A stretch of DNA of 64,000 nt from Bacteroidota bacterium (GCA_020161835.1 JAIUNL010000003.1:223962-287961); one strand, 5' to 3'. Shown: positions 1 to 7,523, numbered from the stretch's first letter. The notes: generated from the sequence alone by a model not told the origin. Made by a program: numbers and translations.

Positions 1-331
1 CGGCCAGAAATGCGAGTCCGCCAATGATGATGGCGGTACCTGCAACCTGAAGTCCGCCAAGACCCAGAATGGCAGATCTCATCCGCCAGAGTAAAGAGGG
101 TTCGAGTTCAAGACCGATCACGAAAAGCATCATGACCACGCCGAATTCAGCAAAGTGCATGACGTCCTGACCTTCCTCACCGATCAGACCCAATAAATGC
201 GGACCAATTAACATCCCGGCCATCAGGTAACCCAGAACCGAACCCAGTCCCAGCCGTTTTGCAATTGGAACAGCAATAACCGCAGCAGTTAAATAAACCA
301 GTGCAAGATAAAAGAAAGAATCGTGGTGCAT
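1..331 (-). CDS. KefB/KefC-type K+/H+ antiporter, N-terminal part (truncated by window start)
   Basis: Only the first 110 codons are present; the gene continues beyond base 1. The reading frame begins at ATG 331-329 with [20 protein letters not shown] and gives at least three hydrophobic segments, including [20 protein letters not shown] and [16 protein letters not shown], hallmarks of the CPA2 monovalent cation:proton antiporter family (KefB/KefC). Members exchange potassium for protons across the inner membrane and are usually gated by glutathione adducts. The start lies 3 bases after the stop of the upstream oxidoreductase, so the two are probably translationally coupled, as in the kefG-kefB pair of enterobacteria. 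The regulatory RCK domain would lie outside the window. The family is clear; KefB versus KefC versus another CPA2 member is not decidable. Confidence 0.9.
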   Translation of the reverse strand, partial: MHHDSFFYLALVYLTAAVIAVPIAKRLGLGSVLGYLMAGMLIGPHLLGLIGEEGQDVMHFAEFGVVMMLFVIGLELEPSLLWRMRSAILGLGGLQVAGTAIIIGGLAFLA

Positions 332-334
332 AGT

Positions 335-937
335 CTACTTTCCTTCCACAGATTCAAAATAGTCTTTGGTATAAGAAAACGGAGTCAAATCTTCTGGTCG
401 GATTGAACCATCTGAAAGTCCCGATATGAGTTTTTGGTATCGGCGGGAATGAATTCCAAGTTCCTCAGATGTCATTCGGTGTGTACCCTGAATAGCGAGT
501 GGCGGTAGAAACGTCATTTTACAAAGTCTTGCTGTCTGTTCAAACGGGATTAAATATTCCCGGATAGTGAATCTGGCTCCTCCGGTTGCCTGGTAGCTTG
601 ATTCCGGACCGCCACTGGTGATAATCTGCAACCAGAACTTTCCTTCAAGCATCCGGCCAGCTGAACCATAAGCCCAGCCGTGAGCGAGAACAAGGTCAAT
701 CCATTGTTTAATCAGGGGAGGGGCGCTGTACCAATAAAACGGGTGATGAAAAACGATCACATCATGTTCGAGCAGTAATTGTTGTTCAGCTTTAATATCC
801 ACATCAAAATCCGGGTATTCTTCATATAAATCTCTGAAAGTCACACCTGGAATGGTTGTGATATCTTTGATCAGTTGAATATTGATTCTCGATTTTTCGA
901 GTCTCGGATGGGCAAAAAGTATTAAAATCCGGGGCAT
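335..937 (-). CDS. KefF/KefG-like flavodoxin-fold NAD(P)H oxidoreductase
   Basis: A 200-residue flavodoxin_2-family protein. It starts MPRILILFAHPRLEKSRIN, the typical nucleotide-binding beta strand and loop, and carries the family's HHPFYWYSAPPLIKQWIDLV segment and the LQIITSGGPESSY flavin-contact region. Such quinone reductase-like proteins are cytoplasmic ancillary subunits that activate Kef potassium efflux. The antiporter gene begins 3 bases downstream, which supports that role. An open extension of 14 codons upstream is hydrophobic and unlike the family, so ATG 937-935 was chosen. Which of the two enterobacterial subunits it resembles more cannot be settled here. Confidence 0.88.
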   Translation of the reverse strand: MPRILILFAHPRLEKSRINIQLIKDITTIPGVTFRDLYEEYPDFDVDIKAEQQLLLEHDVIVFHHPFYWYSAPPLIKQWIDLVLAHGWAYGSAGRMLEGKFWLQIITSGGPESSYQATGGARFTIREYLIPFEQTARLCKMTFLPPLAIQGTHRMTSEELGIHSRRYQKLISGLSDGSIRPEDLTPFSYTKDYFESVEGK

Positions 938-996
938 AATCTGTTTATTCTCTAAAAATAAAATGTAAAAATAAACCAAAAAATCCGGTGAAGCAC

Positions 997-1027
997 TTGA
1001 TTTAAAAAAGCTGTTGCGATATACTGC
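997..1027 (+). promoter_or_regulatory. Predicted promoter of the radical SAM gene (TTG-N20-TATACTGC)
   Basis: TTG at 997-999, exactly 20 bases, then TATACTGC at 1020-1027. The spacing equals that of the better matching sites in this window, but the -7 box departs from TAnnTTTG at its second half. It would start transcription near 1034, about 20 bases before the ATG. Confidence 0.45.
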
Positions 1028-1036
1028 ATATATATA

Positions 1037-1053
1037 CAGTTATAAGTGGTAAG
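1037..1053 (+). repeat. GTTATAAGTGGTAAG word repeat abutting a start codon
   Basis: The word GTTATAAGTGGTAAG directly precedes ATG 1054. The same word recurs at 10084-10098 and 13883-13897, downstream of unrelated genes. Here its GGTAAG may serve as a weak ribosome binding site. Confidence 0.6.
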
Positions 1054-2139
1054 ATGAAACCTGATCTGGCAATAAAAAAAATAAAAGGCAGGGGCGCACA
1101 ACTCCGGATTCCAAACCGGTTTTCTTCCCGGGCAGTTGAAACTGAAGTCAATGACCTTCCCACACAAACAGAACGGGAAGAACTTCTGTTCCCCAGACCG
1201 GAGACGAAACTGGTTGAAGTTCAACCGAAAACGATCCTGAACAAAATGGAAAGTCCGGATTTACCATTGGACTGGAGCATGAACCCGTATCAGGGATGTG
1301 AACATGGCTGTATCTATTGTTATGCCAGGAATTCACATGAATATTGGGATGGTGGTGCCGGTCTTGAATTTGAAACCCAGATTCTGGTTAAGCTCCAGGC
1401 TCCACGTTTGCTCAGAGATGCACTTTCAAACCCAAAATGGAAAGTGAGTCCTGTTGTTCTGTCGGGCAACACTGATTGTTATCAACCTGCTGAGGCAAAA
1501 CTTCAGATTACACGGAAATGTCTTGAGGTCTTTGCTGAGTTTCACCACCCGGTTGGCATTATCACGAAAAACAGTCTCATTTTGAGGGATTTGGATCTGC
1601 TTCAGCAACTTGCCCAAAATGATTTGGTTCATGTAAATATTTCTTTGAACACCCTCGATGAAGATTTGAAAAGAGTCATGGAACCCAGAAGCTCTTCTGT
1701 TAACCGGATGCTTCACACCATTAAGATTCTCAGCTCAAACGGAATTCCGGTCAGGGTTTTAATTGCTCCAATAATTCCCGGGCTGAACGATACTGACATC
1801 ATGGATATTGTGAAACTGGCGGCTGAGAACGGTGCCGGTGGGGTGACGTACCAGGTGGTAAGATTAAACGGACATGTTGGCGTTTTATTTGAAGACTGGA
1901 TTAAGAAAACATTTCCTGACCGGGCAGAAAAAGTTCTGAATCGGATCAAATCACTTCATGGCGGAAAGTTAAACGATTCCAGATTCGGGAAAAGAATGCG
2001 GGGTGAAGGTCAGTGGGCAGAAATTATCAGGCAGCAGTTTAAACTTGCAAAAGACCGTTATTTACCGGAAGAAACCATTCCGGCATTTAATCTGGATTTA
2101 TTTGATCAGCACCGGCCGGGACAGTTGGGGTTGTTTTGA
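1054..2139 (+). CDS. PA0069-family (SPL-like) radical SAM protein
   Basis: A 361-residue protein with the radical SAM [4Fe-4S] motif Cys82-x3-Cys86-x2-Cys89 in NPYQGCEHGCIYCYARNSHE. That context, together with the N-terminal GRGAQLRIPNRF segment, is characteristic of the PA0069/Rv2578c family related to spore photoproduct lyase. The barrel continues through VVLSGNTDCYQPAE and ITKNSLILRDLDLL. The family's substrate is not established; relation to DNA photoproduct repair is only inferred from homology. The gene stands alone and converges on the BMC shell genes. ATG 1054 follows a GGTAAG sequence and agrees with the family's usual N-terminus. Confidence 0.9.
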   Translation: MKPDLAIKKIKGRGAQLRIPNRFSSRAVETEVNDLPTQTEREELLFPRPETKLVEVQPKTILNKMESPDLPLDWSMNPYQGCEHGCIYCYARNSHEYWDGGAGLEFETQILVKLQAPRLLRDALSNPKWKVSPVVLSGNTDCYQPAEAKLQITRKCLEVFAEFHHPVGIITKNSLILRDLDLLQQLAQNDLVHVNISLNTLDEDLKRVMEPRSSSVNRMLHTIKILSSNGIPVRVLIAPIIPGLNDTDIMDIVKLAAENGAGGVTYQVVRLNGHVGVLFEDWIKKTFPDRAEKVLNRIKSLHGGKLNDSRFGKRMRGEGQWAEIIRQQFKLAKDRYLPEETIPAFNLDLFDQHRPGQLGLF

Positions 2140-2188
2140 GAGAATCGCCAGCTCACTTTACTTACTTGTTCTGGCGTTATTCCCAGTC

Positions 2189-2662
2189 CTATTTCAGTAT
2201 GGTTTTGAAGGCCTCAACCAATTGCTCCTTGTTCGCATTGCTGATTTCACGTCCTTTAATCGGCAGTTTTTCATAGTTGCGGGCAAGGGTTCTGAGTTCT
2301 CTGACTGGGAGTGCTTCAATATCGGCAAGAGTAAGGTCTGTATGGGCTGGTGAACTTTCTGTTCCTAAAACAACGAGATTTCGTTTATCTGGTTTCTGGA
2401 GTTCTGCGAAAAGTTCTGGAGAGGGGCGGGCGATAACATGAGTACTGACGACAGTTCCGATTCTGGCAGCAGCCTGACTTCCGGCTTCAACGGCAGCTTT
2501 TACTGCAGCCACTTCGCCGACAAACTGAACGGTTACCAATGCAGCATCTGCCTTGTAACGGGCAAGTAACTGAACATTGGCAGCTTTCAATCCTGCATCA
2601 GCGGCTTCAATAGCAGCAATCAGACCCCTTGTTTCAATGAGCCCTAAAGCGGAATCTGTCAT
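2189..2662 (-). CDS. BMC-H shell protein with C-terminal SAP/Rho-N-like extension
   Basis: A 157-residue protein. Residues 4-80 form one bacterial microcompartment (BMC) domain: ALGLIETRGLIAAIEAADAG, then VTVQFVGEVAAVKAAVEAGS and VVSTHVIARPSPEL. After a variable linker, residues about 110-155 form a second small module, LRTLARNYEKLPIKGREIS followed by NKEQLVEAF, which resembles SAP or Rho-N helical folds (L-x2-LA-x-n-G-x-n-K-x2-L). The pore region (KADAA) differs from the glycine-rich pore of the neighbouring shell protein. It follows that gene by 15 bases. A TTG at 2671 is an alternative start; ATG 2662 was preferred. The tail's function is unknown; cargo or nucleic-acid contact is conjecture. 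Confidence 0.9.
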   Translation of the reverse strand: MTDSALGLIETRGLIAAIEAADAGLKAANVQLLARYKADAALVTVQFVGEVAAVKAAVEAGSQAAARIGTVVSTHVIARPSPELFAELQKPDKRNLVVLGTESSPAHTDLTLADIEALPVRELRTLARNYEKLPIKGREISNANKEQLVEAFKTILK

Positions 2663-2677
2663 GTCAATCAAAACTGA

Positions 2678-2956
2678 TCAGGAACGTTTTGGCAGAATCA
2701 GTTCAACATCAGCATGTGGACGTGGAATTACGTGAACAGAAACAAGTTCGCCAACACGTTCAGCAGCAGCAGCACCGGCATCTGTAGCAGCTTTTACAGC
2801 GCCAACATCGCCACGTACCATTACGGTTACAAATCCGCCGCCGATTGTTTCTTTTCCAATCAATTCAACTTTTGCAGCTTTTACCATGGCGTCAGCAGCT
2901 TCAATGGCGCCAACAAGTCCTTTGGTTTCAATCATTCCGAGTGCATCTAATGCCAT
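2678..2956 (-). CDS. PduA/EutM-type BMC-H microcompartment shell protein
   Basis: A 92-residue canonical single-BMC-domain hexamer protein. It contains [20 protein letters not shown], the pore loop IGGG (residues 38-41), [19 protein letters not shown] and the conserved end [17 protein letters not shown], and closely resembles PduA/EutM in length and sequence. Such hexamers tile the facets of polyhedral organelles. The start has a good AAAGGA ribosome site 7 bases upstream. It is the first gene of a two-gene operon. No pentamer (BMC-P), trimer (BMC-T) or signature enzyme lies within 60 kb on the right, and only 2 kb is visible on the left, so the compartment's chemistry cannot be read from this window. 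Confidence 0.96.
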   Translation of the reverse strand: MALDALGMIETKGLVGAIEAADAMVKAAKVELIGKETIGGGFVTVMVRGDVGAVKAATDAGAAAAERVGELVSVHVIPRPHADVELILPKRS

Positions 2957-2994
2957 AAAACAATCCTTTTGTGATTAAAGGGTTAAAAGTCTTT

Positions 2995-3025
2995 TGAAGA
3001 TAACGGGGCAGGTTGACAATGTCAA
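2995..3025 (-). promoter_or_regulatory. Predicted promoter of the BMC shell operon, overlapping a palindrome
   Basis: On the minus strand, TTG (3025-3023), 20 bases, then TATCTTCA (3002-2995). The predicted start is about 30 bases before the ATG. The -33 TTG is the edge of the perfect odd palindrome TTGACAATGTCAA (3013-3025), which could be an operator. Confidence 0.6.
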
Positions 3026-3049
3026 TTCTGATTTGATTTCGACTGTGCT

Positions 3050-3060
3050 CCCTGAAAGGG
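3050..3060 (+). repeat. Small hairpin CCCT-GAA-AGGG (covarying hairpin family)
   Basis: Four-base stem with a three-base loop, flanked by CT and TGAC. The same architecture with different stem sequences occurs at 8535-8547, 8736-8748, 8808-8820 and 15790-15804. Confidence 0.4.
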
Positions 3061-3083
3061 TGACGGCTGACAAGTCGGATCTG

Positions 3084-3115
3084 TTGAAATTGATCTGGCA
3101 AGTTCCGTACTTTTA
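3084..3115 (+). promoter_or_regulatory. Possible promoter of the GGDEF response regulator gene
   Basis: TTG (3084-3086), 21 bases, then TACTTTTA (3108-3115), about 28 bases before the start codon. The spacer is one base longer than at most sites in this window. Confidence 0.45.
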
Positions 3116-3143
3116 GATCAGATTAAAATTCACAGGGAAAAAT

Positions 3144-4043
3144 ATGCAGGTTCTGATCGCTGAAGATGACATCCACATGCAAAATTTGCTGTCGCTGATG
3201 GTACAGTCATTCGGCCATGAAGTTTTCACTGCTGATAATGGGCGTGAAGCCTGGGAATTGTATCAAACTCATCAATTTCCGCTGATTATAAGTGACTGGC
3301 TGATGCCAGAAGTTTCGGGTGTAGAACTTTGTAAACGAATACGAATCAGCCAGAAACTTAACTATACTTATATTATACTTGTCAGTTCGATGTCCGGCAG
3401 GAAAAATTATCTGGAGGGAATGGAAGCCGGGGCTGATGATTTCGTTGGTAAACCCGTTGATAAAGATGAACTTCATGCACGAATCAGGGTGGGTGAGCGA
3501 ATAATAAGTCTGCAACTTCAGCTTGAAGAAATGTCACAGACAGACGGACTCACAAACCTTGCCAACCGCCGGCGTTTTGACGAAGCTCTCAATGAAGAAT
3601 GGAGACGGGCTAAACGGACGGGGAACCCGGTTTCACTGATTATGATAGATATCGATCATTTTAAAAAGTACAATGATAATTATGGCCACCTTGAAGGTGA
3701 TTATTGTTTAAAACAGGTTTCTGCAGTGCTTGCCCATACCGGGAACCGGCCGGGTGATCTTGTTGCCCGGTTTGGCGGAGAAGAGTTTGTTGTTTTACTT
3801 TCAGGTGCATCACTTGAACCGGCAAAAAAGATGGCAGAGAATCTGCGTGCAGCGGTCTCAAATCTTAAAATCCGCCATGAATATTCCGAAAATGCTGATC
3901 ATGTTACCATCAGTCTGGGGCTTGCTTCCATCGTTCCTGCTTTTGATCAGAACAACCCAAATGTTTTGATTTCACTCGCAGATACTGCTCTATATCAGGC
4001 TAAGAAAAGTGGTCGGAACCGGGTTGTGGTTTTTAAGGAATAA
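3144..4043 (+). CDS. Response regulator diguanylate cyclase (REC-GGDEF)
   Basis: A 299-residue PleD-like regulator that makes cyclic di-GMP from two GTP when its receiver is phosphorylated. The receiver domain (1-120) has acidic Asp8/Asp9, phospho-acceptor Asp51 in LIISDWLMPEVSG and Lys103 in GKPVDKDEL. The cyclase domain (130-298) has DGLTNLANRRRFD, IDIDHFKKYNDNYGH and the active-site GGEEF at 211-215. An RxxD inhibitory site (RPGD, 202-205) lies exactly five residues before GGEEF, so product inhibition is expected. No partner kinase lies adjacent. The start follows an AGGGAAAA ribosome site. Confidence 0.95.
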   Translation: MQVLIAEDDIHMQNLLSLMVQSFGHEVFTADNGREAWELYQTHQFPLIISDWLMPEVSGVELCKRIRISQKLNYTYIILVSSMSGRKNYLEGMEAGADDFVGKPVDKDELHARIRVGERIISLQLQLEEMSQTDGLTNLANRRRFDEALNEEWRRAKRTGNPVSLIMIDIDHFKKYNDNYGHLEGDYCLKQVSAVLAHTGNRPGDLVARFGGEEFVVLLSGASLEPAKKMAENLRAAVSNLKIRHEYSENADHVTISLGLASIVPAFDQNNPNVLISLADTALYQAKKSGRNRVVVFKE

Positions 4044-4053
4044 ACTTTCCGGG

Positions 4054-4084
4054 TTGACGATCCTAATAGTGTTGATTACCTTTA
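4054..4084 (+). promoter_or_regulatory. Predicted promoter of the GH5 lipoprotein gene
   Basis: TTG (4054-4056), 20 bases, then TACCTTTA (4077-4084), 34 bases before the ATG. It matches the window-wide TTG-N20-TAnnTTTR form. Confidence 0.6.
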
Positions 4085-4118
4085 TTCCTTTCCGCAATCA
4101 ATCGAAAGGATAATCCCT

Positions 4119-5183
4119 ATGAAACACTCTCTTTCCAGAAAAATTCCTGTTTTTTTCATCCTTCCCCTACTCCTTTTCTGTAATTCCAATACCACTTCTT
4201 CAGAAGAAAAAGATCCTCTCAACCGTGGCGGGATTCCATCACCGGTTTCTGTGACTGTGCAAAATCAATCCCTGAAAACCGGAATCAACATGGGCAATAT
4301 GCTTGAAGCACCTGCCGAAGGAGAGTGGGGACTTTATTTAAAGGAAAGTGAATATTTCCCGGTAATTAAAGCCGCCGGATTTTCACACGTCAGAGTTCCA
4401 ATACGATTTTCAACCCATGCACTTAAAACTGAACCCTACACGATAAATGAATCCTTTCTAAAAACCCGGATCGATAAAATTATTTTAGCTGCTTTGGATA
4501 ACGGATTATCCATTATTATTAATATTCATCATTACGATGAACTGTTTACTGATCCGGCAGCAAACAAATCCCGGTTTCTTGCAATCTGGAAACAGTTGGG
4601 AGCACGTTATAAAAATCTTCCCAAAGAAGTCTACTTTGAAATTCTCAACGAACCACATGATAAGCTGACTCCAACCATTTGGAATGACTATCTTGGTGAA
4701 GCTTTAACGGTCATCAGAGCGGAAAATCCTAACCGGACAGTTCTGGTTGGTACTGCAGAATGGGGTGGAGCATCAGGGGTGACAAAGCTCGTGCTCCCGA
4801 ATGATCAAAATCTGATTGTAACCATTCACTACTATAATCCGTTTGATTTTACGCATCAGGGTGCAGAATGGGTAACGCCGGTTTTGCCGGTTGGAAGAGC
4901 CTGGCCTGAGGGAAATGATGCTGCAAATCTGGAAAACGAATTTAAAACTCTTTCAAACTGGGCAATTGCCAATAACCGGCCTGTTCATATCGGCGAATTT
5001 GGAGCCTATTCAAAAGGGGATTTATATTCGAGGTATAGTTGGACTCTGGCAGTCAGAACCACCAGTCAGAAATACGGTTTCAGTTGTGCTTATTGGGAAT
5101 TTGCTTCGGGATTTGGGGCCTATAATGCCACCACGGGTGAATGGGATTCCAGTTTGTTACTGGCATTGATAGGGAAAAAGTAA
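4119..5183 (+). CDS. GH5 family glycoside hydrolase (endoglucanase-like) lipoprotein
   Basis: A 354-residue predicted lipoprotein. The signal peptide ends at a lipobox-like LLLFC with Cys21. The catalytic TIM barrel shows the GH5 landmarks GINMGNMLEAP, HVRVPIRF, INIHHYD, the acid/base Glu178 in FEILNEPHD, IHYYNPFDFTHQGAEW and the nucleophile Glu293 in HIGEFGAYSKG. Such enzymes cleave beta-1,4-glucans or related polysaccharides, here probably at the cell surface or in the periplasm. A GGAAAGGATAA ribosome site precedes the ATG. The gene is alone and followed by an inverted repeat. The exact polysaccharide cannot be inferred. Confidence 0.93.
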   Translation: MKHSLSRKIPVFFILPLLLFCNSNTTSSEEKDPLNRGGIPSPVSVTVQNQSLKTGINMGNMLEAPAEGEWGLYLKESEYFPVIKAAGFSHVRVPIRFSTHALKTEPYTINESFLKTRIDKIILAALDNGLSIIINIHHYDELFTDPAANKSRFLAIWKQLGARYKNLPKEVYFEILNEPHDKLTPTIWNDYLGEALTVIRAENPNRTVLVGTAEWGGASGVTKLVLPNDQNLIVTIHYYNPFDFTHQGAEWVTPVLPVGRAWPEGNDAANLENEFKTLSNWAIANNRPVHIGEFGAYSKGDLYSRYSWTLAVRTTSQKYGFSCAYWEFASGFGAYNATTGEWDSSLLLALIGKK

Positions 5184-5191
5184 ACCAGGGA

Positions 5192-5404
5192 GACCGCTAA
5201 GGCGCTAAGAAATAACCAAGAATACAAATTCAAATTTTTTGGTTAAATACAAAGGGAACTCAATCTTCTATAAGTAAAATTCGTTAAGGCTAAATGTTCT
5301 CTTTTTTTACGAATCGAGAATTTTGGATCGTAATCAAAAATTGATTTAAGAAGGAAGTTTCGTTGTTAAACTAAAAAATTGAATTTCTTAGTGCCTTAGC
5401 GGTC
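5192..5404. repeat. 22-bp inverted repeat pair (GACCGCTAAGGCRCTAAGAAAT) in the GH5-aroC spacer
   Basis: The word at 5192-5213 recurs as its reverse complement at 5383-5404 with one mismatch in 22. The two arms enclose about 170 A/T-rich bases without an ORF. Related words occur at 37564-37594 and 37615-37642. It may be a remnant of a small non-autonomous element or an unusual terminal structure between two converging genes. Confidence 0.75.
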
Positions 5405-5413
5405 GCATTGAAT

Positions 5414-6580
5414 TCATCTTTTTGGTAATCGTTCGAGGATTTCTTGTAGGGAATCACCACCGAATTTTTCTAAAAGCGCATTGGCTATCACGGTCGCAAC
5501 CACCGATTCGCCTACAACTGATGCTGCCGGAAGCGCACAGACATCAGACCGTTCGACTCTTGCCTTGATGGGTTCCATTGTTTTCAGATCAACGGATGGA
5601 AGTGCATCAATTAAGGTTGGAATCGGCTTCATGGCACCACGGATAATGAGTGGCATTCCAGTAGTCATGCTCCCTTCAGTTCCGCCGGCACGATTCGTGC
5701 TCCGGGAGAATTTCCCATCCTTCAGGATAATCGGATCATGAACTTTGGAACCGGGTCTCTGGGCATTTGCAAATCCGTAACCAATTTCAACGCCTTTAAC
5801 AGCCGGAATAGAAACAATGGCCGCAGCAAGTTGAGCATCCAGTTTACGGTCATATTGAACGTAAGAGCCTAATCCTTCTGGTAAGCCGGTCACAATAATT
5901 TCAAAGATGCCACCAAGCGTGTCGCCTGCTTCTTTGGCTTCATCGATCCGTGCCATCATTTTCACTTCAAGCGATTTGTCCAGACAGCGGACTTCAGATT
6001 CATCTGCTTTTTTCCAGAGGGCTTCACCGCCTTGTGCTACAAGATGCTCCAGGATTTCTGATGGTGCTTCCAGGTCGGGATAACCAATTTTTTCGAGTGC
6101 CACAATGTGTGAGCCGATTTCAATTCCGCAGGCTTTGAGAAAATGGCGGGAAACAGAACCCATTGCAACGCGGGTTGCGGTCTCACGGGCACTTGAACGG
6201 TCAATTACCGGACGGATATCATCAAAACGATATTTTAAATAGCCGATAAGATCTGCATGTCCCGGACGGGGAATAGAAATTTTCCCGATTCCGGCACCAT
6301 CACCTTCAATTTTCATTCGTTCACCCCAGTTTTCCCAATCCTTATTCCGGATCATGAAAGTAATGGGAGCACCGAATGTTTTAGAAAACCTCACACCTGA
6401 GAGAATTTCAATCTGATCCTTCTCAATTTTCATCCGGCCACCACGGCCATAGCCTTTCATCCGGCGGGAAAGATGAATATTAATATCTTCTGCAGTTAAG
6501 GGCAGATTGGAAGGAATACCTTCAATGATGCCAACAAGGGCAGGTCCGTGAGATTCACCGGCGGTAAGAAATCGAATCAT
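5414..6580 (-). CDS. aroC: Chorismate synthase
   Basis: A 388-residue enzyme that converts 5-enolpyruvylshikimate-3-phosphate to chorismate, the last common step of aromatic amino acid synthesis, using reduced FMN. It contains the family signatures GESHGPALVGIIEGIP, RRMKGYGRGGRMKIE, PRPGHADLIGYLKY, DDIRPVIDRSSARETA and RSTNRAGGTEGSMTTG. The frame is open 16 codons further upstream, but through repeat sequence; ATG 6580, giving MIRFLTAGESHG, fits the family. aroK and aroB lie 14 kb away in another operon. A TAAATTTA at 6643-6636 (minus strand) may be its -7 box. Confidence 0.97.
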   Translation of the reverse strand: MIRFLTAGESHGPALVGIIEGIPSNLPLTAEDINIHLSRRMKGYGRGGRMKIEKDQIEILSGVRFSKTFGAPITFMIRNKDWENWGERMKIEGDGAGIGKISIPRPGHADLIGYLKYRFDDIRPVIDRSSARETATRVAMGSVSRHFLKACGIEIGSHIVALEKIGYPDLEAPSEILEHLVAQGGEALWKKADESEVRCLDKSLEVKMMARIDEAKEAGDTLGGIFEIIVTGLPEGLGSYVQYDRKLDAQLAAAIVSIPAVKGVEIGYGFANAQRPGSKVHDPIILKDGKFSRSTNRAGGTEGSMTTGMPLIIRGAMKPIPTLIDALPSVDLKTMEPIKARVERSDVCALPAASVVGESVVATVIANALLEKFGGDSLQEILERLPKR

Positions 6581-6589
6581 ATTTTTTCT

Positions 6590-6616
6590 GTGACAAGTGA
6601 CAGGGGACGGGTGACA
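6590..6616 (-). repeat. GTGACA/TGTCAC quasi-tandem repeat in the aroC leader
   Basis: Read on the coding strand of aroC, this is TGTCACCCGTCCCCTGTCACTTGTCAC, about ten bases before the start codon. It is related to the words before nth at 51216-51228 and, inverted, at 10070-10083. Confidence 0.6.
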
Positions 6617-6801
6617 CAATGCACCCATTAAAAACTAAATTTACGTTTTTTCCGGATTGGATGGAAACGGGATGCGGTTTCAGGAAATAAATATCAATTT
6701 TAAAGGTAATTCTTGAATGAAAAATTGAATAAAATTTGATCTTTTTTATTATTTAAAGGTTTGAATTCCAATTTTAGTTCAGCAGACAATTGAAATATTT
6801 A

Positions 6802-6842
6802 CCTATTCTATATTCCAACTTCTAACTTCTTACTTCCTTCCT
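6802..6842 (+). repeat. CTTCTAACTTCTTACTTCC quasi-tandem pyrimidine repeat
   Basis: ATTCTATATTCCAACTTCTAACTTCTTACTTCC-type words in period of about 7-9 bases, immediately upstream of the ECF promoter. Close relatives are at 11064-11107 and 47968-47989, both also just upstream of gene starts. Confidence 0.6.
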
Positions 6843-6848
6843 AAAAGA

Positions 6849-6883
6849 TTTTTGCAAGTTTTTTTCCGCATCTTTGTCAGACC
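6849..6883 (+). promoter_or_regulatory. Predicted ECF sigma autoregulated promoter
   Basis: TTTTTGCAAGTTTTTT followed by TGTCAGACC, with 22 bases from the first T of TGCAAG (6853) to the first T of TGTCAGACC (6875). The identical pair with identical spacing stands at 8975-9009 before the Gly-rich lipoprotein gene. ECF sigma factors usually recognise a GCAA/GGAAC-like -35 and a GTC-containing -10. Transcription would start near 6887-6890, inside the longest open frame, which forces a downstream start codon. Confidence 0.75.
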
Positions 6884-6914
6884 CTATGTTGATGAAAGGA
6901 TACCATCGTTTATT

Positions 6915-7487
6915 GTGAGTTCACTTAACCCATCACCTGAATCTGCTGCACAATTTCGCACTGCATACCAGCAGCACGGTAAAGCTATATTGAATTTGGC
7001 TTACCGGATGACGGCAGATGAAGCAACAGCCCGTGATCTCACTCAGGATATTTTCCTGAAAGCCTGGGAAAACCTGGATTCCTTCAAAGGGGAATCTGCC
7101 ATTTTCACCTGGTTGTACCGGATTGCCCTGAACCACATCAACAACTATCTGAACCGTGAACGGAAGTATCAGTGGTTTGATCTGATGAATGAGGATGCCG
7201 AAGAACGTGAAGAACCCGTTGACAGTCAGTCTGACTGGCAGCCACACGATTCCGGCAGACCTGATCATAACCTTGAAAAAAGTGAACGGGAAAAGGTGGT
7301 TATGAAACTGATCGGAAGTTTGCCGCCTCAATTCCGGATTCCTCTGGTTTTAAACCGGTATGAGGATCTTGATTATCAGGCCATTGCGGATACGCTGGGG
7401 ATCAGTCTGAGTAACGTTGAAACCCGAATTTTTCGCGCAAAAAAATTGCTGGCCGAAAAACTGAAGCCCTGGAAAGGGCATATTTAG
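6915..7487 (+). CDS. ECF RNA polymerase sigma factor (RpoE-like)
   Basis: A 190-residue sigma factor. Region 2 (about 18-80) reads ILNLAYRMTADEATARDLTQ, then DIFLKAWENLDSFKGESAIF and WLYRIALNHINNYLNRERK. Region 4 (about 135-187) has IGSLPPQFRIPLVLNRYEDL and YQAIADTLGISLSNVETRIF. The linker is acidic. It should direct polymerase to promoters such as 6849-6883 and 8975-9009. The first possible start in the frame (TTG 6852) lies inside the promoter, so GTG 6915 was chosen; a GAAAGGA stands 14 bases before it. A ten-codon frame from ATG 6886 stops at TGA 6916-6918, overlapping the GTG, and might couple translation. The anti-sigma gene follows after 36 bases. Confidence 0.93.
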   Translation: MSSLNPSPESAAQFRTAYQQHGKAILNLAYRMTADEATARDLTQDIFLKAWENLDSFKGESAIFTWLYRIALNHINNYLNRERKYQWFDLMNEDAEEREEPVDSQSDWQPHDSGRPDHNLEKSEREKVVMKLIGSLPPQFRIPLVLNRYEDLDYQAIADTLGISLSNVETRIFRAKKLLAEKLKPWKGHI

Positions 7488-7523
7488 GAGTTTGTTATTG
7501 CATCTTGATAAAGTGGAAATTTT

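Noticed and set aside
938..979. 14-codon extension of the KefG-like protein
   Set aside because: Hydrophobic and unlike the family, which begins at the first nucleotide-binding strand.
2003..2353. 116-codon plus-strand frame over the radical SAM end and BMC tail
   Set aside because: It is the shadow of two well-supported genes in other frames.
6581..6628. 16-codon extension of aroC
   Set aside because: Encoded by repeat sequence and absent from the family; MIRFLTAGESHG is the usual N-terminus.
6852..6914. Upstream extension of the ECF sigma factor from TTG 6852
   Set aside because: It would translate the promoter boxes themselves; the predicted transcript starts later.
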